Source of the DNA: CAZKUN01 sp964555935
GTDB taxonomy: Bacteria; Armatimonadota; Zipacnadia; Zipacnadales; VGFC01
Assembly: GCA_964555935.1 (NCBI GenBank)
Contig: CAZKUN010000090.1
Coordinates: 1 to 31,936 of the forward strand
DNA length: 31,936 nucleotides
Reading direction: 5' to 3'
Of this stretch, positions 7,652 through 15,273 are shown one piece after another. Position 1 is the stretch's first letter. Each line of letters opens with the position of its first letter. Both the position numbers and the translations under genes were made by a program. The notes under the pieces are model-generated. The model saw nothing but the letters and a program-made list of their open reading frames with translations. It was not told where the DNA came from and ran no database searches.

Positions 7652-8160
7652 TAGCCGCTCGTCACCTCATCCGCTCCGGCGTTCTCAAACGCCTTCCGCA
7701 CCGTTTCTCGCTCGTCGTCAGCGCAGCGAACCGTCACGCCGAACGCATCCAGCCCAAACTCGGGTTGGTGGTCATCCGGCAAGAGCTGCGGGAACAGCCG
7801 CGAGTAGACGAACACGGACGCCATCGTCGCCAGGGCAGCCGCCAGAACGGCCAGCTCGAAGCCGATAATGCCGAACGGCAGCAACGTGACCACGGCCTTC
7901 CCGGACACGATCTGCGAGTACATCCTCGACGCCATGATGCAGAGCGCGAAGCCGCCGATGCCGCCCGCGATACCAATCACGAGGGCATACCACCTCACGG
8001 GGCTGCCGGATCGAGGCAGCAACTCTTCGTGCTCGGCCAGCGTCGGCACGGGCGTGTAGGTCCTGAATTCGTCAATCCCCGCCCCGCGTAGCGCCTTAAG
8101 CCCCGCAATGAAGCTCCCGTACTCAGAAAACCGAGCCGTCACCCCGCGAGGCGCGCTCAT
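7651..8160 (-). CDS. actD: Alternative complex III membrane subunit ActD (DUF3341-type)
   Basis: The 169-aa protein resembles ActD. It has a cytoplasmic N-terminal part of about 55 residues (YGSFIAGLKALRGAGIDEFRTYTPVP, a region typical of the family), two TM helices (about 57-79 and 93-117), then a short globular tail (FGVTVRCADDERETVRKAFENAGADEV) that looks like a small alpha/beta domain. ActD is an integral subunit of the quinol:electron-acceptor oxidoreductase with no cofactor. The start overlaps the actC stop as ATGA. Length and context fit well. Confidence 0.88.
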   Translation of the reverse strand: MSAPRGVTARFSEYGSFIAGLKALRGAGIDEFRTYTPVPTLAEHEELLPRSGSPVRWYALVIGIAGGIGGFALCIMASRMYSQIVSGKAVVTLLPFGIIGFELAVLAAALATMASVFVYSRLFPQLLPDDHQPEFGLDAFGVTVRCADDERETVRKAFENAGADEVTSG

Positions 8161-9533
8161 AGTCTCGCCTCACCCTCGGTCGGCTCACCGGCGACCCCTG
8201 TAGGAGCGGCTTCAGCCGCGACGCCGTGGTGCCGTTCCTCGACCATCTCCGCCTTCGTCTCGGTCAGGGCCACGGCGGGTATCACCCTCAACGCCACCAG
8301 CAGCGCGAACAGGAAGAAACACCCGGCGCCAATGCTGATGCTGATCTCCACCCAACTCGGCGTGTACAGATGCCACGCCGAGGGCAGGTAGTCGTGCGCC
8401 TGGCTCGTTACGATGATCACGTAGCGCTCGAGCCACATGCCGACGTTGATCAGAATGCCGATGATGAACAGCACGGCCCAGTTGCGGCGAAGGCTCCGCC
8501 AGAGGAATGCCAGCGGAAGAACCCCGTTGAATCCCACCATCATCCAGTAGTACGGCGCGTACGCGCCCGTCGCGCGGTACATGCTGAGCGAGCGGTGCGC
8601 GTGATGACCGCCATACCAACTCATGAACGGCTCGACGCAGTAGGCGTACAGCACGATCAGCCCGGTGAAGACCATGAGCGCCGCCATGGCCTCGAAGTGT
8701 CGCCGCTGAATATGCTTCTCCAGGTTCAGCACCGACCTCAGAGGGATCAGAAGCGTGATCACCATCGCGAGGCCCGAGTGAATCGCCCCCGCGACGAAGT
8801 AGGGCGCGAAGATCGTCTCGTGCCAGCCCGGCAGGATCGAGACGGCGAAGTCCCACGACACGATGCTCTGGACCGAGATCACCAGGGGCGCGGCCAGCGC
8901 GGCCATGCACGTGTACGCTCGCGCGTAATGCCGCCATTGGTCGTTACCGCCAACCCATCCCATCGACAACACGCCGTAGATCCACTTCCGCCGCCCCGTC
9001 GCCGAGTCGCGGACCGCGGCGAGGTCAGGGATCAGGCCGAGGTACCAGAAGAGCACGCTCACCGTCAGGTACGTCGTCACCGCGACCACGTCAGACAGCA
9101 GCGGCGACTTGAGATTCGGCCAAAGATGCGCCGTGTTCGGGTAGGGCATCAGCCAGTAGAACACCCAGACGCGCCCGAGGTGAATCATCGGAAACATGCC
9201 GGCCGTCATCACCGCAAAGACGGTCATCGTCTCGGCCACTCGCGCCACCGCCGTGCGCCACTCGACCCTCAGCAGGAACAGGATCGCCGATATCAGCGTC
9301 CCGGCGTGGCCGATCCCGATCCAGAATACGAAGTTCGTGATGTACGTGCCCCAGCCGACCGCTGAGTTCAGCCCCGTCACGCCCATGCCCTTGAAGGTCT
9401 GCAACCCAAAACACAGCCCCAACCAGCCGATGCCGAGCGCGAGCACCGCCAGCAGCGCAAGATAGCGCCGCGACGGCATCTTCAGCGACTGCAGGATCTG
9501 CTCGTTTGTCTCTCGGAACGTTGGAGCCGCCAT
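8157..9533 (-). CDS. actC: Alternative complex III quinol-binding membrane subunit ActC (NrfD/PsrC family)
   Basis: The 458-aa polytopic protein (about 10 TM helices) of the NrfD/PsrC family is expected to oxidise quinol in alternative complex III. Family-like features include the N-terminal amphipathic lead, NFVFWIGIGHAGTLISAILFLLR with a conserved membrane His, MFPMIHLGRVW and NVGMWLERYVII. I start at the ATG at 9533 (MAAPTFRETNEQ); the longer frame adds eight non-family residues. The last ~25 residues are odd: the code for VAAEAAPT is a copy of a REP-like repeat (8199-8227) read in frame, so the tail is probably a repeat-derived extension. A 379-aa frame on the other strand is a shadow. 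Confidence 0.92.
   Translation of the reverse strand: MAAPTFRETNEQILQSLKMPSRRYLALLAVLALGIGWLGLCFGLQTFKGMGVTGLNSAVGWGTYITNFVFWIGIGHAGTLISAILFLLRVEWRTAVARVAETMTVFAVMTAGMFPMIHLGRVWVFYWLMPYPNTAHLWPNLKSPLLSDVVAVTTYLTVSVLFWYLGLIPDLAAVRDSATGRRKWIYGVLSMGWVGGNDQWRHYARAYTCMAALAAPLVISVQSIVSWDFAVSILPGWHETIFAPYFVAGAIHSGLAMVITLLIPLRSVLNLEKHIQRRHFEAMAALMVFTGLIVLYAYCVEPFMSWYGGHHAHRSLSMYRATGAYAPYYWMMVGFNGVLPLAFLWRSLRRNWAVLFIIGILINVGMWLERYVIIVTSQAHDYLPSAWHLYTPSWVEISISIGAGCFFLFALLVALRVIPAVALTETKAEMVEERHHGVAAEAAPTGVAGEPTEGEARL
8199..8227 (+). repeat. REP-like palindromic repeat, family 1, copy inside actC
   Basis: A 29-base element beginning TGTAGGAGCGGC and containing the palindrome AGCGGCTTCAGCCGC. It is identical base for base to the copy at 9563-9591. 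The same core occurs diverged in the units near 28101 and 28286. Here it is translated as part of the ActC tail. The core is also known as a REP sequence in Pseudomonas and Xanthomonadaceae (from general knowledge). Confidence 0.85.
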
Positions 9534-9562
9534 ACGCCTCCCTACGTCCGCTCCCAATCCCT

Positions 9563-9591
9563 TGTAGGAGCGGCTTCAGCCGCGACGCCGT
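9563..9591 (+). repeat. REP-like palindromic repeat, family 1, copy between actB and actC
   Basis: A 29-base copy identical to 8199-8227. It fills about half of the 57-bp gap between the actB stop and the actC start, and its last base touches the actB stop codon. The hairpin could stabilise the 3' end of the actB message or lower readthrough to actC, but it has no T tract and is not a classical terminator. Confidence 0.85.
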
Positions 9592-12389
9592 CAGACGTCC
9601 GCAACCACCCGCTTCAGGTAGAAAACCGCCGGCTTCGTATTCAGCTCATGCAGCACTTGGTAGGCGCGCGGATTCTCTCGAACCGCCTTCGATACTTCAG
9701 ATTCGGGATCCATCAGGTTCCCGAAGATGATCGCATTTGCCGGACACGTTTGCGCGCACGCCGGGATCACTTCGCCGTCGCGGATCTTGCGATCCTCGCG
9801 CTTGGCCTGCATGCCGGCCGATCGGATCCGCTGAATGCAGAACGTGCATTTCTCCATCACGCCGCGACAGCGCACCGTCACGTCCGGGTTCGCCTGCAGA
9901 TTCAGCGGCTCGGGCCACTCGTAATCCGTCCAGTTAAACCGCCGCACCTTGTACGGGCAGTTATTCGCGCAATACCGCGTGCCGACGCAGCGGTTGTAGA
10001 CCTGCATGTTGAGGCCGTTCTCGTTGTGAGCGGCCGCGTAGACCGGGCAAACGGGCTCGCACGGCGCCGCGTCGCACTGCTGGCAGAGCATCGGCTGGAA
10101 TAGCACTGGCGACGCCTCGCTCGACCAGTCGTAATAGCGGTCGATCCGCATCCACGCCATCGAGCGGTGATCCGTGAAGAGTTCCTTACCCACGACGCCG
10201 ATGTTATTCTCCGCGTAGCACGCCGTCACGCAGGCGCTGCAACCCGTGCATTTCGCGAGGTCGATCGCCATCGCCCACCGATAGTCCACGTGGTCGTGCG
10301 GCGGGTTCATCTCACTCGGCGAGTCATACCCCTCCGGCAGCGGCATGTGCAGTTCGGCCGGTTTCGCTTCGGCGAGCGATGCCAGAGCCACCGTCTGCAC
10401 GATATCGCGAGCGTGCTGATACGGGCTGCCGTCGGAGCTGGGCAGCGGATCGCCGTCGCCAACACGCGTGACGCGGGTTACTGCGCCAGAGGCTCCGAGC
10501 GCCCTCGATCCATGCCCAATCGGCACGGCTACCGTGCGCGCGGCCAGCCCCGGGTAGACGTAGGCGGGCATGGTGGCAGCTCCCGCGTCGGTCTCGACGG
10601 AGACCTCATCGCCCGTGCTGATACCGAGTTCGGATGCCAGGTCAGGCGATACCTCAGCCCAGCCGGTCCACGCCAGTTTGGTCATCGGATCGGGGAGTTC
10701 TTGCAGCCACCGACGATTCGCGCCACGGCCGTCGTACATCGCCGTTGAGGGGTACGTGTGGAGCGCGATGCCGCCCCCCTCGAGCTTGCCGAACTGCACC
10801 CTCGCAGGCTGGGGCTGGGCCGTGATGCAATAGGGCGCGGCCTCATCCCACACGCCGCCCTGCTCCAGCGCCGCCGCCCAGGATGGGCCGCCGTGGCGCT
10901 GCTCGTAGCGCCCGCGGACGTAATCGACGTAGGTGCGGTCCGACCCCATGGACTCGAGCAGCAGATCACCGGCATTACGGGTGTCGTGCAGCGCGCCCAT
11001 AGTCGGCTGCATCAGGTTCAGGACGCCCGCGCGTGGCTCGAAGTCGCCCCATGATTCGAGAGGCGTGTGGATGGGGAGCACGCAGTCTGCGAGTTCAGTG
11101 GTCTCATTCGGGAATGGGCTGAGACAGATCACCGTACCCACGGAGTTGAGGGCCTCGGTGAAACCCAGCTCGGGCGGAATATGCGCGACCGGGTCCGCTC
11201 CAACGATAATCAGCGTATCGACCTCACCCGCGGCGAGGCCATCGACGAACGCTTTGGTCTCCTCCCGCGTCGCCGCGCTGCCTATCGCGTGAGTGACGCC
11301 AAGGGTCACGGCCCGCGACTCGAGCGCCAGATTCAGCAGGTTCGCCGCCAGGACCGTCCCCTCCGCGGCGTAGCTGCCGTCGCTCGGATGCCCGGCCACG
11401 ACGACAGGCCGCCGCGCATCGGCCATCCTCCGTGCCAGACGCCGAATGGCCTCGGGCGCGACGCCGATGAAGTCGCCAACGCGTTCCGGCGTGTACTGCC
11501 CGAGCGTCGTCTTCGGGAGAGCCAGCGTCCCGCGCATCAGCCCCTCGCCTTCAAGCACATTCAGCAGGGACCGTGCCAGGAATCGCTTGTCTCCCGGACG
11601 CACCAGGAATCGCTCATCGGCGTTCGCCGCCGTGAGTGACATCCGAGGCCCCGCATACACGAGCCGGGTCGGCGAATCGCTCGCGCCAGGGCGGCTCTCG
11701 GCGAACCAGCGGGTGAACTCCACCGGAGAAAGCCACGTATCCAGGAGGTCCGCGCCAAGGGAGAGGACGAAATCTGCGTCGTTGAGATTGGGCACGGGCA
11801 CGACAGGCCGGCCTAATAGGCGATCATTCGCCCGCTTGATGGACTCATAGTTCAGCGGCTCGTACTGGAGGTATCGATCGGAGCCATGGAGCGCGAGGAA
11901 CTCCCGGATGAGCGCCGCCATGCTGCCGGTCTGCAGATCCGAGATGACCGCCACGCGACCGGGGGCCTTGGCTCGGCCAGTAGCCAACGCAACTTGGCGG
12001 ATCGCATCGTCCCAGGCGGTCATGCGACCGCCCACTTCCGGTGAGGTGATCCGGTCCGGGTCGCAAAGGCCCTGCAGCGATGCCTGGCCGCGAGCGCACA
12101 AGGCGCCGGCGTTGGTGGGGTGTTGGGGGTTGCCTTCAGCCTTGACGGCGCGGCCCTCGCGGTTGCGGATCAGCATCCCGCATCCGGCGGGACACTCTCG
12201 ACAGCTCGTGGCGAACCACGTCGCGACGCCCGGCAGGATGTGCTTCTGAGGGGATACGTTGCCGATGAGCCTCTTGCGGCCCCACCAGGTGCTGAGCCCC
12301 AAACCGACGCCGGTGCCGGCAAGGCCGCGAAACCAGCCTCGCCGCGACAGCCGTGCGGAATCTCTGTCGGATCGGTCGTTATCCGGCAT
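9591..12389 (-). CDS. actB: Alternative complex III iron-sulfur/molybdopterin-like subunit ActB, Tat-exported
   Basis: A 932-aa protein. It starts with a twin-arginine signal (LSRRGWFRGLAGTG, R16-R17), so it is exported folded. Then comes a molybdopterin-oxidoreductase-like part (about 55-690) with a CxxCxxxC cluster motif (SCRECPAGCGML) and a fourth Cys in ALCARGQ. In ActB this part normally lacks the Mo cofactor. The C-terminal third is a ferredoxin-type domain with several cluster motifs (CTGCSACVTACY, CQQCDAAPCEPVCP, CVGTRYCANNCPYKVRRFNW, CTFCIQRI, CAQTCPANAI). It transfers electrons within alternative complex III. It is the first gene of the operon; the ATG at 12389 places the Tat motif correctly. 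A REP-like repeat abuts its stop codon. Confidence 0.93.
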   Translation of the reverse strand: MPDNDRSDRDSARLSRRGWFRGLAGTGVGLGLSTWWGRKRLIGNVSPQKHILPGVATWFATSCRECPAGCGMLIRNREGRAVKAEGNPQHPTNAGALCARGQASLQGLCDPDRITSPEVGGRMTAWDDAIRQVALATGRAKAPGRVAVISDLQTGSMAALIREFLALHGSDRYLQYEPLNYESIKRANDRLLGRPVVPVPNLNDADFVLSLGADLLDTWLSPVEFTRWFAESRPGASDSPTRLVYAGPRMSLTAANADERFLVRPGDKRFLARSLLNVLEGEGLMRGTLALPKTTLGQYTPERVGDFIGVAPEAIRRLARRMADARRPVVVAGHPSDGSYAAEGTVLAANLLNLALESRAVTLGVTHAIGSAATREETKAFVDGLAAGEVDTLIIVGADPVAHIPPELGFTEALNSVGTVICLSPFPNETTELADCVLPIHTPLESWGDFEPRAGVLNLMQPTMGALHDTRNAGDLLLESMGSDRTYVDYVRGRYEQRHGGPSWAAALEQGGVWDEAAPYCITAQPQPARVQFGKLEGGGIALHTYPSTAMYDGRGANRRWLQELPDPMTKLAWTGWAEVSPDLASELGISTGDEVSVETDAGAATMPAYVYPGLAARTVAVPIGHGSRALGASGAVTRVTRVGDGDPLPSSDGSPYQHARDIVQTVALASLAEAKPAELHMPLPEGYDSPSEMNPPHDHVDYRWAMAIDLAKCTGCSACVTACYAENNIGVVGKELFTDHRSMAWMRIDRYYDWSSEASPVLFQPMLCQQCDAAPCEPVCPVYAAAHNENGLNMQVYNRCVGTRYCANNCPYKVRRFNWTDYEWPEPLNLQANPDVTVRCRGVMEKCTFCIQRIRSAGMQAKREDRKIRDGEVIPACAQTCPANAIIFGNLMDPESEVSKAVRENPRAYQVLHELNTKPAVFYLKRVVADV

Positions 12390-12421
12390 GGGCTCAAGCA
12401 CTCTCCAAATGCGTAAATCCA

Positions 12422-12449
12422 GGCACTTTCGGGTGCCATTCGTCACGAA
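12422..12449. promoter_or_regulatory. Inverted repeats in the divergent actB / TauE-like promoter region
   Basis: The 114-bp gap between divergent starts (12389 minus, 12504 plus) must hold the promoter of the large respiratory operon. It contains GGCAC-N6-GTGCC (12422-12437) and, right next to it, TTCGT-C-ACGAA (12439-12449), a perfect 5+1+5 palindrome. Either could be an operator. It is not an FNR box (TTGAT-N4-ATCAA). I see no convincing -35/-10 pair. Confidence 0.35.
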
Positions 12450-12503
12450 CAACACCGTGAACCTGAGGCTTGTTGCCGAGATCGATCTCTGGAGCGCGCG
12501 CCA

Positions 12504-13262
12504 TTGACCGCTGCCTTGGTTGGCATACTGGCTGGGCTCGCGGCCACCCCACATTGCCTGGGCATGTGCGGCGGATTCGCCCTGCATCTGGCCCGCGGCA
12601 AGGACCCGCGCCGGGCGATCTCCCACGCATGCCTATTCCTGCTCGGCAAGGCTTTCACCTACGCGTTCATCGGCGCGCTCGTCGGGGCGCTCGGGCTTTA
12701 CGTCGTCCAGTCAGGCTGGGTGCCCGGCGCGCGCAAAGCTCTCGTCTACGTCGCGGCGATTGTCACCATTCTCCTCGGCATTCTGATGCTCGAATTGCCC
12801 ATCAAACTCAAGCTGCCTGCTGTCCGCTGGCCGGGCGCGAGCCTGCTTGAGGAACACTGCCCATCATTGCTGCGAAGCTCGAGCTCCGTCTCCGCGTTTG
12901 TCCTGGGCCTCGCTGTCGGCTATCTCCCGTGCCCGCTAACTGCCCTGCTCGCCGTCGCGGCGGCGGGCGAGCATTCGGTGCTGACGGGGATGGCAATGCT
13001 CGGGGGCGCGGGGATCGACACCATGCCCGGGCTTCTGGCAGTCGGGATCTTCTCGAGGGTCAGCCCCAGGTGGCCACGCTCATCACTCACGACGGCGACG
13101 TCGAGGTCCCTGTCGCGGGCCTTTGCCTCGGTGATACCGTCCGTCTCGGCCGCATTCCCGGTCCGCACGAGGAGGGACGTCATTGACGAAGATCATCCCC
13201 ACTCCCAAGTCCGCCACGTTCGGCGACGGCACGACTCCGCTCCGAACGGGCGATGGAATTGA
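12504..13262 (+). CDS. TauE/SafE-like (DsbD_2-like) membrane protein with an aberrant C-terminus
   Basis: The first ~185 residues form a polytopic membrane protein of the TauE/SafE-DsbD_2 type that often accompanies cbb3 oxidases and is thought to act in copper or thiol handling. Visible are ATPHCLGMCGGFALH at the first helix, GYLPCPLTALLAVAAAG with a conserved PC, and GTMLG-like helix packing (GGAGIDTMPGLLAVGIFSRV). After about residue 186 the frame becomes low-hydrophobic and Arg/Ser-rich, with no expected last helix, and it overlaps the next gene by 80 bp. The start is TTG at 12504, 9 nt after GGAG. I read the C-terminus as the result of a deletion or frameshift (see the next entry). Confidence 0.7.
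   Translation: MTAALVGILAGLAATPHCLGMCGGFALHLARGKDPRRAISHACLFLLGKAFTYAFIGALVGALGLYVVQSGWVPGARKALVYVAAIVTILLGILMLELPIKLKLPAVRWPGASLLEEHCPSLLRSSSSVSAFVLGLAVGYLPCPLTALLAVAAAGEHSVLTGMAMLGGAGIDTMPGLLAVGIFSRVSPRWPRSSLTTATSRSLSRAFASVIPSVSAAFPVRTRRDVIDEDHPHSQVRHVRRRHDSAPNGRWN
13070..13186 (+). pseudogene. Possible remnant of a P-type ATPase actuator domain (CcoI-like)
   Basis: In the frame one base off the TauE-like gene, the ~38 codons to the stop at 13184-13186 read VATLITHDGDVEVPVAG followed by LCLGDTVRLGRIPG. This resembles the actuator-domain entry of heavy-metal P-type ATPases (ThrAlaxVxxxGxExEVPVxxVxxGDxVxVRPGxRIPVDG). CcoI, a copper ATPase, is commonly next to ccoS and TauE-like genes. The stop overlaps the TTG start of the next gene as TTGA, as if this were the original reading frame. 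The evidence is a short match by eye, so confidence is limited. Confidence 0.4.
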
Positions 13263-15204
13263 CACTCAAGCCGCAGCGGCCCGGCCGGCGGCCGAGTGGC
13301 TGCGAGACCAGTTGCAGGAGCATCGCAACATCGGATGCTTCCTCACGCCAGAGGCTCCGACTGCGACGGTCGTCTTCGCCCTCGGTGTCGCGCAGGAGGA
13401 GCAAGCCTACGAGCTGACGGTGGATGAATCGGGAGCCGTCATTATCGCCAGGGATAGTGCGGGCTTCTTCCACGGCGCGGCGAGTCTTCTGCAGCTCGTT
13501 TCGCCAGGCGGCGTCCAGTTCGCCCGCGTCGTTGACTCGCCCGACTTCGAGTTCCGCGTCGCGGACTGGCTGCTCAACGTTGAGGCCAACCGGTGGGGAT
13601 ACGAGCGGGGCGACGGCCGCGCGGCGACAGTCGACCGTCTGCGCCGCAAGATCGATCAGGCCGCTCGCTACAAGCTCAACGTGATCTGGTTCGATGGTTT
13701 CGGATGGAGCGTTGAGCGCTCGCCCGGCTACGCGGAGGCCGCTCGGGACCTGGCGCGATACGCGCGGAGTCGTGGAATTCGCCTGGCTCACGCGGGCTAC
13801 GGCGGCGGATACGGTTTCGCCTACCAGACATCCGAGCTTTACTCCGCGCCGTACATGGGCGAGGTCTTCGAGAACCGTCGGCCATACCCGGACGGTCCCA
13901 TCTACGATTGCGTCGGCGAGCCGTCCTACGCGACCTCGTGGCGCTATGGGACCTGCGTGTCAAACGAGGGTCTGGCGGAGGCCAAACTCATCGAACTCGT
14001 CCGCTTCGTCGAGACCTGCGAGCCCGGCATGCTGTACGTGCACGATGTCGACATCGGCGGCTGGGGCACCGGCATCGAGGGCTGGCGCCGACGCTGCGAC
14101 GCGTGCCGAGAGCGCTGGCCGAGCGATGACTTGGCGGCCGAAGACGGCATGGCCGGCGCGTACGCGACGTGGTTCAGGGCGCTGGCTGCGGCCGTCAACG
14201 CCGCGCGCAGCGAGGACGGCGAGTACGTAGCGGCCCGAGACTGCGAGATCGTCTTCGTCGGGCCCGTCTACACGGGTGCGGAGGAGGCGGATGAGCTGTG
14301 GGACGCCGAGTGCGTCTACTTCGAGAGGCTGTCGCGCGCCATGGGCCCCGCGCCCAACGTTCAGTTCGGAATCCGCGAGCAGCTCGTGTCCGACCGATCG
14401 CCCCGCCTGCGCGTGGCGGAGCTGTCCGATCGCCTGCGCGCCGTCGGCAATGGGCATGGTGTCTTCGTCTGCGCGTTCGTGGGCGGCGACTCCTACTACA
14501 GCGACCAGCTCGTCGCCCCATCCGCCACGCTCAACACGCACTTCGCCGGCGCCCGCACCATCTACAGCGTCAACACCGGCTCTGTCTCCGAGCCCGCCCA
14601 GCTTGTCGCCGCCGAGTATGCCTGGAACGCATCCGCCCCCGGCGCGGCCCCGATTGCATCATCCCACGGCGAGGCCTCCGCTCTGCTTGAGGCCTCTCGT
14701 TCCGGCGATCTTCGCCCCGACGCCCTCTACGAGGACCTTCTCAGCCGAATCTGTCGCCAACTCTACGGGGCGACGGCAGGCCCGATCATGGCCGAGGTCT
14801 TCGCTCCACGCCCGCCCCAGCGCCGCCCCGTCCCGGTGGTCTGGCATGCGATCACCCGCGAGTTGGCCCGGCTGCGGGCGGGCGATCCCGGCGACGCCAA
14901 TTTCTGGCGTTCCCGCGCCCAAGCATCCGAGGATGCAGCTACCCTTGTCGAGCAGGCGCGAAGCTGCGGCGGCGTGTCCCCCGGCGCTCGCGAGGATCTC
15001 GCTTGGCTGGCCCGATGCCTGAGCGTCGGCCGGCTCTTCTGTGAGGCCCTGGCCGAGCACTACGCCGGTTCCTCCGACCGTGAGCGCACTCTCACCGAGA
15101 TCGATAGGCTGATCCCGGAGCGGTCGGACCACCTCGACCCCATCGCGGGCGACATCGGCGTCTGGCGCGAGACGCTGGCGGCCTTGCGCTCGCTCATCGA
15201 CTGA
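13183..15204 (+). CDS. GH20-like (beta-hexosaminidase-fold) protein, catalytic pair not evident
   Basis: A 673-aa protein. Residues 1-105 match the GH20b/zincin-like N-terminal fold of hexosaminidases (IIPTPKSATFGDGTTPL, YELTVDESGAVIIARDSAGFFHGAASLLQLV). The following region looks like a TIM barrel (KIDQAARYKLNVIWFDGF, RYARSRGIRLAHAGYGGGYG). The canonical H-x-GG-D-E acid pair is absent; the equivalent place may be YVHDVDIGGWGTG, followed by a CDAC pair. The C-terminal ~170 residues are helical. The start is TTG at 13183, strongly supported by GAGGAGG 7 nt upstream. No signal peptide is visible, so it may be cytoplasmic. It probably acts on N-acetylhexosamine-containing or related glycosides, but this is inference. 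Confidence 0.72.
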   Translation: MTKIIPTPKSATFGDGTTPLRTGDGIDTQAAAARPAAEWLRDQLQEHRNIGCFLTPEAPTATVVFALGVAQEEQAYELTVDESGAVIIARDSAGFFHGAASLLQLVSPGGVQFARVVDSPDFEFRVADWLLNVEANRWGYERGDGRAATVDRLRRKIDQAARYKLNVIWFDGFGWSVERSPGYAEAARDLARYARSRGIRLAHAGYGGGYGFAYQTSELYSAPYMGEVFENRRPYPDGPIYDCVGEPSYATSWRYGTCVSNEGLAEAKLIELVRFVETCEPGMLYVHDVDIGGWGTGIEGWRRRCDACRERWPSDDLAAEDGMAGAYATWFRALAAAVNAARSEDGEYVAARDCEIVFVGPVYTGAEEADELWDAECVYFERLSRAMGPAPNVQFGIREQLVSDRSPRLRVAELSDRLRAVGNGHGVFVCAFVGGDSYYSDQLVAPSATLNTHFAGARTIYSVNTGSVSEPAQLVAAEYAWNASAPGAAPIASSHGEASALLEASRSGDLRPDALYEDLLSRICRQLYGATAGPIMAEVFAPRPPQRRPVPVVWHAITRELARLRAGDPGDANFWRSRAQASEDAATLVEQARSCGGVSPGAREDLAWLARCLSVGRLFCEALAEHYAGSSDRERTLTEIDRLIPERSDHLDPIAGDIGVWRETLAALRSLID

Positions 15205-15273
15205 CTCGGAAGGCCTGCACTCGCGGAGAAGCGAACACGCCACGCAACCCAGTCGTAACCCGGAGCCAACCCA

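Noticed and set aside
8199..9591. Pseudomonas contamination as the source of the REP-like repeats
   Set aside because: The repeats are embedded in genes with consistent composition and context; short palindromes recur in many lineages.
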